NCBI GenBank assembly: GCA_030141605.1
Contig: JAQGDQ010000183.1
Span: forward strand, 1-64,000
Origin: Tubiluchus corallicola
Lineage: Eukaryota > Priapulida > Priapulimorpha > Priapulimorphida > Tubiluchidae
DNA: 64,000 bases
Reading direction: 5' to 3'
The position numbers and the translations under genes were made by a program. Shown here piece after piece: positions 10,886-23,519 of the stretch. Numbering within the stretch: the first letter of the stretch is position 1; every line of letters starts with the position of its first letter. The notes below the pieces were generated by a model, which ran no database searches, was not told the DNA's origin, and was given only the letters and a program-made list of their open reading frames with translations.

Positions 10886-11744
10886 TGTAAATTAATAATT
10901 CCATCTTTACTCGTTTGAAATTCATTTTGTAGTTTTTGTCGACTTACTGTTCGGTAGCATGAACTTTTAACTTTGGATAGATTTTTTTAATGCAGATTAA
11001 GGAAAAAACTTTGCCACTGGTACATTAATAGATACCATCTCTGGATAAACAAGTTTTTTTACACATGAAAAGGCTCTGAGAAGCTCACAATGCTGCAAAA
11101 AAGAAATTAATGTCGCTATAATAAGTTAAAAAATTGGAGAATTATTTTCTGACAGCCAGAAAATTTGTGAAGAAACAATCGTTATTAAAGGGGAACTTTT
11201 GCTTCATCATACTTTTTCATCTTAGGTGGCACCACATTTTGCACAACATTTTGTGCACACCAAGAATGTTTACAGTTACCTGCTATGCCATTACACAATA
11301 TATATTAAAGATGTATCAGAAGCTAGCAAGTGCATTTCAAATTTATAATGCTGAACAGATGTTTGCACAGAAGTCTATTATTAGTTATTCATAAAATCAT
11401 GATATTTGATAACTAAATCAAGATTTTAGACCGAAAGGATCTGGAAATGTGCCGAACGACTCTTGTTCACTGATTGAGTACCAAAGGCTTTTTTTATTTA
11501 AAAACTATTGACATTCCATTTGCAGATGTTACGTGGCCATTGCGTATTTTATACAGTTTGACACAATTCAGTGCAACTCCCAATCCAACACTCAGCATTG
11601 ATATATGTGGTGAAACTTGGCTTATCAAGGTTAAAGGAAAGCAGGATGATTTTTCCTCCTACCCATTTTGATGTACAGCAAATAGTACGCATTTTAAGAC
11701 CTGTACTAATTCAAAAGCATTTCTGGTAATTAAATAATAGGTAA

Positions 11745-11945
11745 AGACTTAATTAACGGCTGATGAGTGATACGTCACAATTGAACATAATTTTCAGCCA
11801 CACAAACATTCCACGAGTGTGTCGTGCACGTTCGTGAAAGCGAAAACTGAAACATAGAGTTGCTCTTACTATACAACGTTCAGTGTAATATACAAAAACT
11901 TGGCAAACTTTAAATTCAAACATACAGCCGTGCTCACTCTTGACC
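11745..11945 (-). repeat. dispersed repeat family 7, partial copy
   Basis: The reverse complement matches the right half of the repeats at 14035-14620 and 37315-37900. Shared words include ATTTTCAGC...ACAAACATTCCACGAG and GTAATATACAAAAACTTGG. A further minus-strand copy lies at 60735-60950. No terminal inverted repeats or coding sequence were found. Confidence 0.6.
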
Positions 11946-12177
11946 ATGTAACAGCGAAGAACTAGCCATGTGAACGCATTCATTTTCTATCTGTGGTAAT
12001 AATTCTTTCACGTAGGTCATTCTTGAAAAAATATTTCAAATTTTCGGACGTTAACAAGCAGACAATGTTTACGGATATTCCCTGGTCATACAGCATTTTC
12101 CTCTTCGTCTTTCTGTTCTACTTCCTATGTGTATAATTGGGTATTCTCTTAAACTGTGCTAATCTCAAATTGTAGTT

Positions 12178-12725
12178 CACTTGAAATTAAAGGAAAGGAT
12201 AAGTCATTTAGCGTGTTGGATTCATTTTACTAATATCACATAAATTTAGAAAATATAACAAAGAAATTTGCAAAAAATTGTCTATAAAGCATAAATGTAA
12301 ATGTATATTACCATACTGTAGAAAGTTCGTGGCGCAATGGTTGCCGCCATTCACTTGAAATAGCGACGTAGCTGGTGGACTACATGGCTTTCCGTAAGCG
12401 CATCATGATTTTCTGTAAGCGCTTACTCCTTAAATTAATTGAAACTTCTGCACCTTACCTAATGTTCATGCAAAAAAAGCACAAAATTAGCTTCCCATTT
12501 TTTTGTAAAAACATTATTTTGGCAAAAATTGACAGTGAGCTGTTTTTCTTCAAACGATGATCGAAGTCGTTGGTGGAATAATGAGCGTTAAATTAGGAAT
12601 GCCCAAGCGTGAAATAATTGTGACTTTAAAGTGATTTTACTAATTGCACGAGGCACTTATGACATGCTTATAACTAAATTCTCTTAACATTTTTCGCAAG
12701 CATTGAAATGAGCCCGACTTCCGAA
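12178..12725. repeat. dispersed repeat family 8, copy 1
   Basis: This segment matches 32085-32605 along its length. Common blocks are TAAAGGAAAGGATAAGTCA, AAAAATTGTCTATAAAGCAT, GTTGCCGCCATTCACTTGAAA and CAAGCATTGAAATGAGCC. The two copies lie in unrelated contexts (upstream of the sulfotransferase; intron 11 of the TFCP2-like gene), so this is an interspersed repeat. Confidence 0.65.
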
Positions 12726-12892
12726 AAGACTTGGCCTTTCCTTTAACGTAATTAAGGCAAAAAGAAATTGCTTTCTTACTTTGTGTTTGTTGTGGATAAT
12801 TAGCATCATATTTTATATTAATTATCTTTAATTGCAACAAAAGTTATTGCATTTTTGTTTGGTTATTACAGAGGGCAGCCGTTTCTTATAGA

Positions 12893-15800
12893 ATGGCTGA
12901 TGCCAAACATCCCGAACAGCAGTTAGACATGCTTTCGGTTGCCAGGCAGGCAGAAGAACTGCCTGCCATGTACACAGATATGGCACGGAGCGCTGTGGAA
13001 GTGGATGATGCTGGGATAATGAACTGGAAGAACTTACCTGGGCTTCGTAGAGCATTTAAAGACGGATGTTTCCGCGTCTCACCTACGGATGTTTTCGTCG
13101 TCGGATATCCAAAAACAGGTATAGGGTTTCGTGATCCTTTTAACATTGCTATTCAATAATACAAACTTTATTAGATGATGTGTTTGCTTTCGCTGCTAAT
13201 TTCATTACACATTTTTATGCTTATGGTATAAGTACACAATAATTGTGGTTTGAGGTGAGGTGGATGGCTGACTTGTCACGTCGTCACTCTTGCCGTTGAA
13301 TTGCATCGAGGTTAGTCAGTCAACGAATGTGTGAACCAACTGATTTGTCATTCACTGTGATTTATTCGCCGTACTGATTCTGGCTTTTTACCTCGTAACG
13401 GAAGGACGTTTTCACATCCAACTGTGACTAAGACGCTGCTACAGTGGTTTGCCTTAGAGGATCAGCCTTGATAATTTGGCTAGATTCTGGTCTTGCCACG
13501 ATGAGCTAATTTGAGTGTTATCTCTCGTTGAAAGATGATCTCATTTCAGGCTTTCGTGTTTTTTATTTTAACTAGTAATTATGTCTAAACCAAGTGCCTC
13601 ACATTGAGGAGTTAATTAGTTTAGCACTGTCCATTTAATGTCTCCACCACTGATCACAGAATTTCATGAATGAAACTACTATTGCTATAAAGTTTGTTAT
13701 TTGTCTGGCAAGTGGCAGCTCGGATGAAATTACGAACTTCTTGTGGTACTTATACCATCTCAAATGCGCAAATAGTTCTTTTGCAATGACTTATAAATTC
13801 CAAAATTTCTTGCATGTTTCTGCTACTGTTTACAAGTATAAAATAAACAATCGTCATATAGCGTGCAGTCGTTTTCTGGAAAACATTTTAAAACACAATG
13901 TCCTTTGCATCATTTAAGCAGAGTTGCTAGCTTGGTGACCGTTTTCTGAAAATGTTCGATTAAATTTTCATTGGTTGTATTTCGTTTGCATATCATGAAA
14001 TGGAAATGAATCGTTTGCAGACCTAGTAGAGAAAGGGTTAAAGCAAAATCGGACGCAAGCTGTAGGTCAAAACAATCTGCTCTTTAAAATATTGAAAGGA
14101 GACACTATTTTTTTCAAAAATGATTTACCTGAAAGAATTATTACCACACAAACACAATTTAGCGTTTGCGCCACTGGTTCTTCACTGTTATATGAATTTC
14201 ATCATTCGCTAGTTAGACAGGCACTAGCACCGTCATTTCAGAAAGGCATTGCACAAAAGGAGGTGCTGTACCTCTCAGTTCAGATGTGTTAGTTCGTGAA
14301 GAACTACACACGTTCGACAGCTCATGCGTGAGCACAGCGTTAAATTTGAAATTTTTCATTTTAAAACTTGCCTAGTTTTAGTACAACACACTGAATATTT
14401 TACAGTAGCACTATACTTCAATTTTCGTTTCTGCAAACATGTGCAACACGCTCGTGGAATATTTTTGATGTTGAAAATTATGTTAGTTTGTGACATCATC
14501 AGCAGTTGGGCTCCCCCGTCGTTACTTAACTTTTTAACCTATTATTTAATTATCAGAAATGCTATTGCAGTATTATTAGTGTTAAATTGTATACTTTTTA
14601 TCTAACTTTAAAATAAGGTAGTATGTGAAAATTCATCCTGTTTTCCTTTAAGACAGTTGCAAAATGCTGATTTGATCCATGGTCAACTTATTATATCATA
14701 TTTGGTATCAGTTGCGGTGAAGCAGACAGATAATTGATGTGTACGTTTCAGGTACAAACTGGACGTGGCAGTTGGCGTGCCAGATTTTGTGCAAGGGTGA
14801 TCCGCAATGCATGAAGCAAGTGGTCTGGGTGCCGCACATCGAGGCTAGTCCCAGCGGAGACCTGTTCACACCGGAAAAGCATTGTGCGGAGCTTAGCGCC
14901 ATTGAAGGCGTGCGTGTCTTCACTTCACATCTGCTGTTTGAAGACCTTCCTCCTGATGTTCAAGCCGGCAAATGCAAAGTAAGCTGATATTTGTCAGTCT
15001 GTGACAACCATCAAAGGGTATTTCATTAATCTAGTTGAAGGTATATAGTACTGTATACTGTATACTTCATTTGATTTTTTTTACAATTTTTGATTCTCTT
15101 TTTGTTTTGTATATTGTGCATTGACTAAGTCTTTGTCATCATTTTCATGTATTTTTAAAACAAAGTGCAAATTCCTTATATAAGTAAACTGTTGCAACAA
15201 GCTGTTATTATAGGAGCAGCTGACCTGTCGACCGTGTGGTCCCTTTGGTGCCCCTTCTCCTTTATAGAATTTTATTTTTCGTCATAAAATTGCAAAAATT
15301 GTTGTTTTTGTGGAGAAAAATAAAGTGAATTGAATTGAATTGTTGGACATTTGTCAGAACGATAGAAAAAAGTTTAACCCAGAACTTTATGAATGTTAGT
15401 CGATATTCACGTGCTTTATAAAATCTATGCTTTCAAGCAATAATGAAATAGATATCCATCGAATACCAATAATCCACGTTGTGATTCCTGATCCATAATG
15501 TATCAAATTCCACACGGATTTCTGATCCATGAAGGTGCTTAGGTTTTCTAGATGGCATTCCTACATGTAGAAGCATTCATATATTTGTAAGCACAACATT
15601 GATAGTGAGAAAGGGTTAGGTAAGACAAAGCAGGGCAAACAATTAGGGTGTGTTTAGAAAAGAATGCGATTAGAGGAGCAGGTTAGTCAAGGGGGTTAAG
15701 TAACGTAATATGTACATAATATACAAGAAACCTAGCGTATGTATATACATTATTTGTACATACATAATACATATATCATATAATTCACTATAAATGAAAA

Positions 15801-18800
15801 ATTGTTTGTTCAGTAACTATTGACTACCTGTGTTTGTGTGTGTTTGTTTTTGTTTATTTTGTTAATATGTATATAATGTATATTATTACACTACACTATC
15901 ACCAGATTACGAACATTACCACTTTTCATCATATAATTCTTTCTTGCCTTTTACTATCTCCTAGTTGGATTTTTTGTGTTCCCGTTTCAATCTCAAACAG
16001 ACCACACTATATGATGTAAGTCCATGTTAAAGGTTACTTTTTAGATTTACTACTTAAAAATTAAAGCACACTTATATCTCTGTCTGTTGGACAAAAATGG
16101 AGAGACGTTGGTCCGAATTTGTCAATTGTCCATATTTACCGATATATATTAGACTCACGATAATGTGGTATCAATCGCCTAATGGTCTCAGAAATGTCTA
16201 GTACTAGCCTCTCCTGACATACAAGCTGCACAGTTGGTGCCGTTATGCACCGGTTGCACTGATGTAGTGATATAAACAAAGTGACGGCCTGCCGACTAGT
16301 CGTCAGTTTGCGAAACAGCGGACCATGTACGTAGTGTGCAGACTTTAGATGGTCCAGATTTTGTCCGTTTTTTCCGATATCCGCAAAAGCGAGGTCCTGC
16401 AAACCGAGATATGAGTGTAATAGTTACTCAACTCTGACAGGGCTTTAGTTTTTTTAGTTTTGCATCAGAATTCTAAACATACCTTGATGGAAATTACTGA
16501 ACGGATTGATTTTTTTTTAGATATTAGGGCGCCATTTTTAGTTCGTAATTTGTAATTTATGCTGATTATTAGCCTCACTTAAACTCCAATTCTATTCAGT
16601 CGAGAAAACCTTTCCTTTCGCCAACTAACTAACATTCTCTGGTAGATCATATTCATGGTTCGGAATCCCAAGGATGTAGCCGTTTCGTTCTATTTCTTCT
16701 TGCTGGCACACAAAGTTCTGCACAGCGACACGCAGTGGAATGAATTCTTTGATAATTTCTTGCATAGCAAAGGTACTGGCAGTCAAGCTCATGTAGAGAC
16801 AGTAGTTCTGTGTTTGTTATTGTGTAAAATCTGTTTACTCGTCTTCCCAAATACCAGTACTTTTAGAGAGGCGTTACTCTTCCTGTAAGAACCAAATTTC
16901 TGGAAATTGAGATAGTCAAAAGTTAATTCTATTGCAGTCAGATTGCATTCTAACTCACAGTAACTGATCATATTTCTGATACAGTACTGCCAATGATAAT
17001 GATGGTAAAAATAAAAAATTCTATCATTACTCTGTGCTATTTGACTTAGAACAACTGACAACTTCATTTTCAGCCTTTTTAATTTTTCTCAAAGTCAGAA
17101 AGTCATAATTTACCTGTCCTTTACATATAGAGCATGCTTCATTTAAAAGTCTCCTGATCCGGATTTGAACCAGCACCCTATTTTGCTATTGTTTCTGGGG
17201 TTATTGTCAAATAGCTTTCCTCATAATCATTATGTGATTGTCTGCTGTTTTTTCTTAAATGTTTGAACCATGTTCTATGCTGATTGGCTAATATAGACAA
17301 TTGTACTACAGTTAACGTGAGCTAGCATCCTCCTATGCTAGAAGGAAGTCATTCTTTTCTTGAGATTACCGTGGCTGATATCCAGTAATTTCTGGTGCTG
17401 TGGATTTAAGAAGCTGTGGATTTGGTCGTGCTTAAATTGGGATTCTTGAGATGAACTTGTTAGTTCAGTAAATTGCTGGCAGGTGCAGCTATTCTTTTGT
17501 TGGAGTTAAGAACTAGTCATTTTTTAACTAAACAGTAAAACTTATCTTGTTATTAGGAGTGGCGGCTCGTGAATAGGTACTGTGGAACTGCGGCACCCCC
17601 TATTTTCATTCAATATTATCGATAATATTCAATATAACAAATCTCTTTTTCTTCAGTTCGTTTTTTATACTTGTGCAAACTAGAGCAAGTGAGGGTAGTA
17701 CTATTTGCTTCATAGCCCAATACATTGTGCTCACATCTGACGCATCGCAGTGTTTGGCTGTTGCGTGGATGCGGTCATGCTAAAACATGTGTGAGATAAG
17801 ATGCTGTACCTTACGCAGTTTGTGTTGTCAGTTGTCACGTGCTTAAAAGCCGTGTACTGTCTCAGTCTTGAACTGAGATACTTTAGGCTATTTTTCGTAA
17901 GCAAACAATATTTTCTGTTTAAGATTTTATCAAGTTTATGTATAAATTTTTGTATGTTTGTTTAATTACATTACATTGCAATTACAAATTACAACATTAG
18001 GCATGTTTGTTTCGTTTTACACAGTATTAAAACAATGGCTAAAAATTTTCTGCAGCAGCCCCCCCCCCCAGTAATTTTAGCTACAAGCCGCCACTGGTTA
18101 TTAGACATGTGCGTCATTTCATTTTTTGTTTGTGTTTATTGCGTGTCTTTGTAAATGCTTTATGAGTAAACAAAAAAGTATACAAATCCCGGGCAGATTT
18201 GTAATGATACATTTAGCCAATTGCATTATAGACTTGCAAGTTTGTATACTGTAATTAGCAAAGCTGTAGCTCTTAAAGCAGTGTGTCTCAATAGGACAGT
18301 TGACTCATTATTCAGAAAAAAACTTGAAAAATGGAATATATTTATTTCTTGTTGTGATATCATGGCAAAATTAAGTATTCACTATTAAAGATTTACCTTT
18401 ACCAAAGGGGACGAATAACTAATTTTAAAATTGTGTCCCAAAATACTTTCCGTACAAAGTTATATGACTTAGCTTTATGATTACTTATTTGAAAGACTTA
18501 TTTAAATGGACAAAAAAATTCTTGGTAATTTAAAATGTTTGTGCCAGTTGGTAAAATGTCACTGACTTACCTTCCCCCAGTTTGCACCACCGACTCACCA
18601 AAAACATATTTTTAGTCTTACTGACAAGATGAAGTAATTTGTACTTTCGCTTAGTTAGTGAAGCGCCTGCTCTGAATACGAAATCATATCAAAATCAAAT
18701 CATTTATTGTTTTTCCTCATGCACAACATCGATTAAAGCTTAGTAGCATAATTATAATAGCCAATCAAATGGGAAGGGGTGGCGAAGAACATGCGTTATC

Positions 18801-21800
18801 ATATCAGCTACTCCAACTCAGTTCTGTTTATAAATATTTCGCATGCAGTGCAGACGATAACTAATCAAAAATAATGAAATATTATGCACTTGTTTACATC
18901 TATGTAACATAAATGAAAAATGCTAAAAATAATGCATACAATAATGAAATGAAGCGAATACGAAAGTGCTCTGATTAGTTATTATTTCAAATTTTGTCCA
19001 ATATTACCTAAACTTGTATCAAACGACTTACCATTAATGTGACTGTACCTAACGATGGTTGCGAGAGCTTAAATTTTCAAGTTTTATACAGCATTGCTGC
19101 TAATGCAAGCTCTGTGCACAATAAGACAGCATGTAAGTGATTTAAAATTTCAAGTGTATTATACAGTTACAATACAAAACAATTATAATACAATACAATC
19201 ACAATACAATACAATTATAATATAATACAATACAATACAGTTACAATACAATACAATTATAATACAATACAATTACAATACAATCACAATACAATACGAT
19301 TATAATGCAATACAATTATAATACAATACAATCACAATACAATACAATTACAATATTTGTACAATTTGATACTTTTTTTAGAGCTTTGTGTAAGTAAAGT
19401 GTTTTCTTGTCTTGGATAAATATGATACTAATTTCTAGCAGAGGAACCAATCTTGTGATGTTGATTGGATGATAACGCATTACAGTGGTAGTTTTTATTT
19501 CAGTACCTCAGGGAAGTTGGTTTGACTATATGAATCGGTGGTTGAAGCACAAAGACAAGCAGCATGTGATGTTTGTACAGTATGAAAACATGAAACAGGT
19601 GAGAGGTTTTAATTATGAGCAAAAATCAGTATTAATGGAAAACCGGACGATCGGGTAAACATTAGTTCAGAATAAAGAATGGTCTAGAATATTGAAAACT
19701 GCAATAGCTTTTTTCAAATCAAAACTTGGATTAAATAATAATTATCTCAGATACTCAAATTCTGTTAAATTCTTTCAAAGCTACGCGCGGTTCAGTGAAT
19801 CTACTAATACGGGCAGCGGCGTCTTTTCGTCACATTTGCATGGCTGACAAATAGAAGGCGGTACCGTGATAAGCATGATCATGAACTCCAGTGTTAGTTT
19901 CTGACGTCATATGATGTAAAGCATATTTTTTGTGACATCATGCATTTAAACAGTACTGTAACACTTGTGCAAACGTTGCTTTCACAATTTCAATGGTTAT
20001 GTTGCAGAATACCAAACAGTACATACTGGACATTGCTCGTTTCCTCGAACGACCATTAACAGACGAAGAAGCTGACCTTGTCCTGGAAAACACGAAGCTC
20101 GACAAGAGCAGGAAGGAATTCAAGGAAAAAATGTCGGAGACCTATGCCAATCCTGAAATCTTTGCTAGAAAGGGTAAATATTTGTTTTTGTACAGTCGAG
20201 CCTCGTCATACCGCCTCTGTTATAACGCCAGCCTTGCTATAATGCAGGGATGAAAATTTTCCGCGGATACGTGGAATTCCGAGTTTTTGGAAGACCAGTT
20301 ATGCCATTTTTGTAAATCGCTTAAATTCGTTGAGAAAATTTTTACGGACCCAGTACATTATTTCACAAACTGACCGCTAGTTGGCAGGCTGTCACTTTGT
20401 CTACATCACGTACATCAATGTAACCATGTGTATATCTCTATGTATAAAAATATAGAATCAATTGTGCGGAGTTATTTGAGTCAATTGCAGACAGTTTTTA
20501 TATACTTTTGCATAGGAGCGGCCAGTACTTAGGCGTTTTTGAGACAATTAGGTATCATGTGTCCTTGATGGTTGGGTATTTTAAATTATGCATGGAACAA
20601 GGTAATTGATATTTTAACTCCACCTAGAGGCTCTCTATGGTCCCAAAATTGCAATTTGTTCCTGGCTCCAAGGGGGCTCCCTTGAACCCCATTGGGGGCC
20701 TAGGTGGCGCCCAAAACCCCTGGCCTGTTTCAGAGTTTTTGCAGTCTGTCATTCTCATCCCTGATAATGCCAGCTTTTGCCGTGTCCATGTCCACAAGTA
20801 TAGGGAATACCACCAACCTCGCCTAGCTCCATCCGCCAACTTATGTGCCGTGAAAAAGTCTCTTGTGCATAATAAACTTACCCCGTTATAACACTAGCAT
20901 TCATAAAAGAACTAGAACAGGCATCATTGCCCGGTGGTATTTTCAAGGACGTGTTGCTATAGCGGTTGCTTTAAAAACCGGTCACTGGTTCGAGTCTTGG
21001 TTGGGCACATAAATTTCATTTTTTCACCACCTTTCGTGTAAGACAACTTTAATGAGAAGAATTCTCCTCTCAGTTTAAGTTGGTGAATTAAGTCAATGTT
21101 GGTCAATGTTTGATGTATATCATTTACGCTCTTCCAAGCAGTTATTTGAGCATTTGGTAATTCTACACACTGGTTGAATTTCTCCTGAATGCAACTCCAT
21201 AGAGTTCAGCATCAGAGAGGTTTTTAACTCGTCAAATTTGCACGTATTATGTAGTTTAAATTGCCCATTAAGAGCACCAAGATGAAAATGTGTATAACCC
21301 TTGCTCATGCTGGTTTTATTGTACGCAGAAACTTTTTGATTCCTAAAATTACATGAATTTGATAGGATTATGAAGATGTTGATCAGGATGATGATGATGA
21401 TGGTTGTGACATGGTGATGATGATGATGGTGATGATGTGGTGATGATGATGATGATAGTGGTGATGTGGTGATGATGGCAATGATGATGATGATGATGAT
21501 GATAATGAAGATGTGATGATGATGATGATGATGATAATGAAGATGTGATGATGATGATGATGAAGATGATAATGAAGATGTGATGATGATGATGATGATG
21601 TGATAATGATGATGAAGATGTGATGATGATGATGATGATAATGAAGATGTGATGATGATAATGAAGATGTGATGATGATGAAGATGTGATGATGATGATG
21701 ATGATAATGAAGATGTGATGATGATAATGAAGATGTGATGATGATAATGATGAAGACGTGATGATGATGATAATGATGATGATGAAGAGGCGATGATGAT

Positions 21801-22099
21801 GATAATGAAGATGTGATGATGATGATAATGATGAAGATGTGATGATGATGATAACAAAGATGTGATGATGATGTTAAATGATGATGACAGATGATTGTTG
21901 TAATTTTCAGTTTTGTTTCAGTATTGTGTTTTCCTTGTTCACAAATTTTGTGTTTTAACAGTCATTACTATATTTACGGTGGCCTATTGTTCCAGGTATA
22001 GTCGGTGATTGGAGAAACGTGTTCACTGTGGCCCAGGCTGAAGAGATCGATAAATTATATCGAGCAAAAATAGTAAACTGCGATTTTAACTACGTGTAA
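12893..22099 (+). CDS. cytosolic sulfotransferase (SULT family)
   Basis: The enzyme transfers sulfate from PAPS to hydroxyl or amine groups of small molecules in the cytosol. Exons: 12893-13118, 14752-14978, 16646-16772, 19504-19598, 20008-20173, 21996-22099; all introns are GT-AG. Joined length is 945 nt, giving 314 residues against about 295 for vertebrate SULTs. The 5'-phosphosulfate loop YPKTGTNW is at residues 72-79 and spans the exon 1/2 junction. The catalytic histidine is His135 in FTSHLLFEDLP; the family's usual lysine two residues before it is Thr133. The 3'-phosphate site VRNPKDVAVS has Arg157 and Ser165. RKGIVGDWRNVFT near 279-291 is the C-terminal PAPS loop, running into a KTVE-like dimer motif with Arg for Lys. 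An acceptor at 12871 implies an upstream noncoding exon. Substrate cannot be inferred. Confidence 0.93.
14035..14620 (+). repeat. dispersed repeat family 7, longest intronic copy
   Basis: Lies in intron 1 of the sulfotransferase. It matches 30725-31075 and 37315-37900, for example CTCTTTAAAATATTGAAAGG and GTGACATCATCAGCAGTTGGGCTC. No terminal inverted repeats were found, so its class is unknown. Confidence 0.65.
15217..15350 (+). mobile_element. possible non-LTR retrotransposon 3' tail
   Basis: GCAGCTGACCTGTCGACC, then GGTCCCTTTGGTGCCCC, then an AT-rich part ending in a (GAATT)n run near 15335-15345. The arrangement matches 38090-38245, which ends in a (TCTATG)n run. It lies in intron 2 of the sulfotransferase. 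Confidence 0.4.
17557..18096 (+). mobile_element. hAT-type MITE, family 1, copy 2
   Basis: A 540-bp element in intron 3 of the sulfotransferase, flanked by a perfect 8-bp duplication GTTATTAG at 17549-17556 and 18097-18104. Left end GAGTGGCGGCTCGTG and right end AGCCGCCACTG are inverted repeats; the first base is mutated from C. The body aligns with 19-537, and a C run occurs near 18061. Confidence 0.85.
19150..19365. repeat. AATAC/AATTATAATAC microsatellite
   Basis: Blocks of ACAATACAAT, ACAATTATAATAC and ACAATCACAATAC alternate over about 215 bp in intron 3 of the sulfotransferase, upstream of exon 4. Confidence 0.9.
19639..19925 (+). repeat. dispersed repeat, inverted partner of 40142-40437
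   Basis: Begins near AACCGGACGATCGGG and ends near TGACGTCATATGATGT. The reverse complement is found at 40142-40437 in the TFCP2-like gene (shared words include TCAGAATAAAGAATG and GGCAGCGGCG / CGCTGCC). Clear terminal inverted repeats are not visible. It lies in intron 4 of the sulfotransferase. Confidence 0.6.
20245..20763. mobile_element. hAT-type MITE, family 3, copy A
   Basis: Ends are CAGGGATGAAAATTTTC and GTCATTCTCATCCCTG. The copy at 59156-59612 shares nearly the whole body and has a perfect 8-bp duplication. Here only the 6-mer ATAATG is repeated at both borders. Inside, 20470-20555 matches an inner part of the pogo-like element at 49721-50934. It lies in intron 5 of the sulfotransferase. 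Confidence 0.75.
21370..21885. repeat. (GAT)n-rich trinucleotide array
   Basis: About 500 bp of GATGAT runs punctuated by GATAATGAAGATGTGATG. It sits in intron 5 of the sulfotransferase, about 110 bp before exon 6. It produces a long His/Ile/Ser-rich open frame on the minus strand that is not a gene. Confidence 0.95.
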
Positions 22100-22830
22100 A
22101 AGTGTAAAAGATCTTGCGGTTGATCAGGGAGACAACTAGAGCTGAGGTCCCAACATCAATGGCTGATTAGCATGGATGTTCTTCTGACGTTCTGAGATTG
22201 TGTGCAATTTCTGCACGAAACATTGTTCCTGTTAAACAATGAAAAGCAGTTACCAATCATGGTTTAACAAGTGTCAAGTTGTCTTGACTAACGGTTAATT
22301 GATCAACTCTCGATGGATCAAGAACCACGACCATTGCGAGACCTGCCAACCACTTGATGTAAAAATGAGCGTGAAACGCAGAAATGCCGGCAACGATTCC
22401 GCAGGGGTCGCGGGGGCAAATTATGCTGCAGAAATTTTTGATTTATTAGGTGTTGTAATCAAATTATTAGAAAATAGGGCAAAAAATTCAAAGTAATTTT
22501 GGCTGGTCGAACTTTCTTATGCTATTATTCCAGTTCATTATGCTTTAGCATATGTTCTTTTGTATATATGAAAAAGGCTCAATAGCAAGCAAAGTGCTTA
22601 GTTTTCAATAATTGTAATACTTTTATTGTGATCCTCATGAACGCTACTGTAGTACTGAGAGCAGCACTACTTATTATGTTCTGGTTGCTACTGGTGGGAA
22701 AGAAAGCCAGGTGATTTCCAAACTTGCATGTGGGGGGGGGCACTAACATGTACTGTACAGTCTAATGCAGTTTGTACTCCCGTAAACCGTAAACAAATCG
22801 GGTTTGCCATGTATAGATATACAATTAAAA
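22100..22830 (+). promoter_or_regulatory. 3' untranslated region of the sulfotransferase
   Basis: No AATAAA follows the stop nearby. The best candidate is the variant ATTAAA at 22824-22829. A G run lies near 22732. Confidence 0.3.
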
Positions 22831-23519
22831 ATATAATTTTGTTTCAGTAAAATTAATTTTGTTGTATAGTGGATAGTGCGCTGTATTGGTTGTGTGTTAG
22901 CTGCTTATTGATGCTTTAGGAATGGCAAAGCTACGAAGAGTCTGATTATAAAATGACACGTTTATTAAACATCGACACAATAAATATAATAGATAGCAAT
23001 GTCAAAAGCCCCTGATCTAACGGCTATCTGTACGCTCCGGCTCCCAGACTCAACCTCAGACTAATTCCTCGAGCGGGGGTCTTCGCACACTTTATATATC
23101 GTGCGCTGAGCCGCGGCACCTCAATTTCTGGATCACGTACTCACGTGACACCACTCCTTAACTGGCTTCATCATACCAGCATCTATCAACATAATTATTT
23201 ATCATAATCTACTGCTCTTAGTATAATTTAACAGGTTCTCTTTACTGTTTCCAAGTTTTATTAAGGGTAGACGCTACTTATAAACACCTTCTTAATTACA
23301 ATAGAATAATATAAGCTTATGAAATAGTACACCTATTATTGAGGTCTGTAAAAATATGTGTTACATTTTCAACGTCTATTTCGTCTTTGTTCAGGTGCAT
23401 GTGGGCTAAGCCGTTTAACCGCTCTTCTCCAGTTCTGCTGTGAATGAAAGTTTTCAACGCACGCAGGACAGAGGTGCTTGTAGACACTGGAATGACTCCA
23501 GCAATTGTCAACAGTGAAT
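22831..23519. other. unassigned intergenic stretch
   Basis: 22930-23190 has mixed composition (GACACGTTTATTAAACATCG then CTCAACCTCAGACTAATTCC) and looks like part of a retroelement LTR, but no paired end was found. Nothing else recognised. Confidence 0.3.

Larger units (their letters stand above)
10886..12871. other. intergenic stretch before the sulfotransferase gene
   Basis: Apart from two dispersed repeats (11745-11945 and 12178-12725) nothing was recognised. A 5' untranslated exon of the sulfotransferase is expected upstream of 12872, because the first coding exon is preceded by a splice acceptor, but it could not be located. Confidence 0.4.

Noticed and set aside
16136-16402. 88-codon minus-strand frame as a gene
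   Set aside because: No recognisable family or splice context; lies in a sulfotransferase intron.
21120-21857. 245-codon His/Ile/Ser-rich minus-strand open frame
   Set aside because: It is the complement of the GAT trinucleotide array in a sulfotransferase intron; no codon-usage or domain support.
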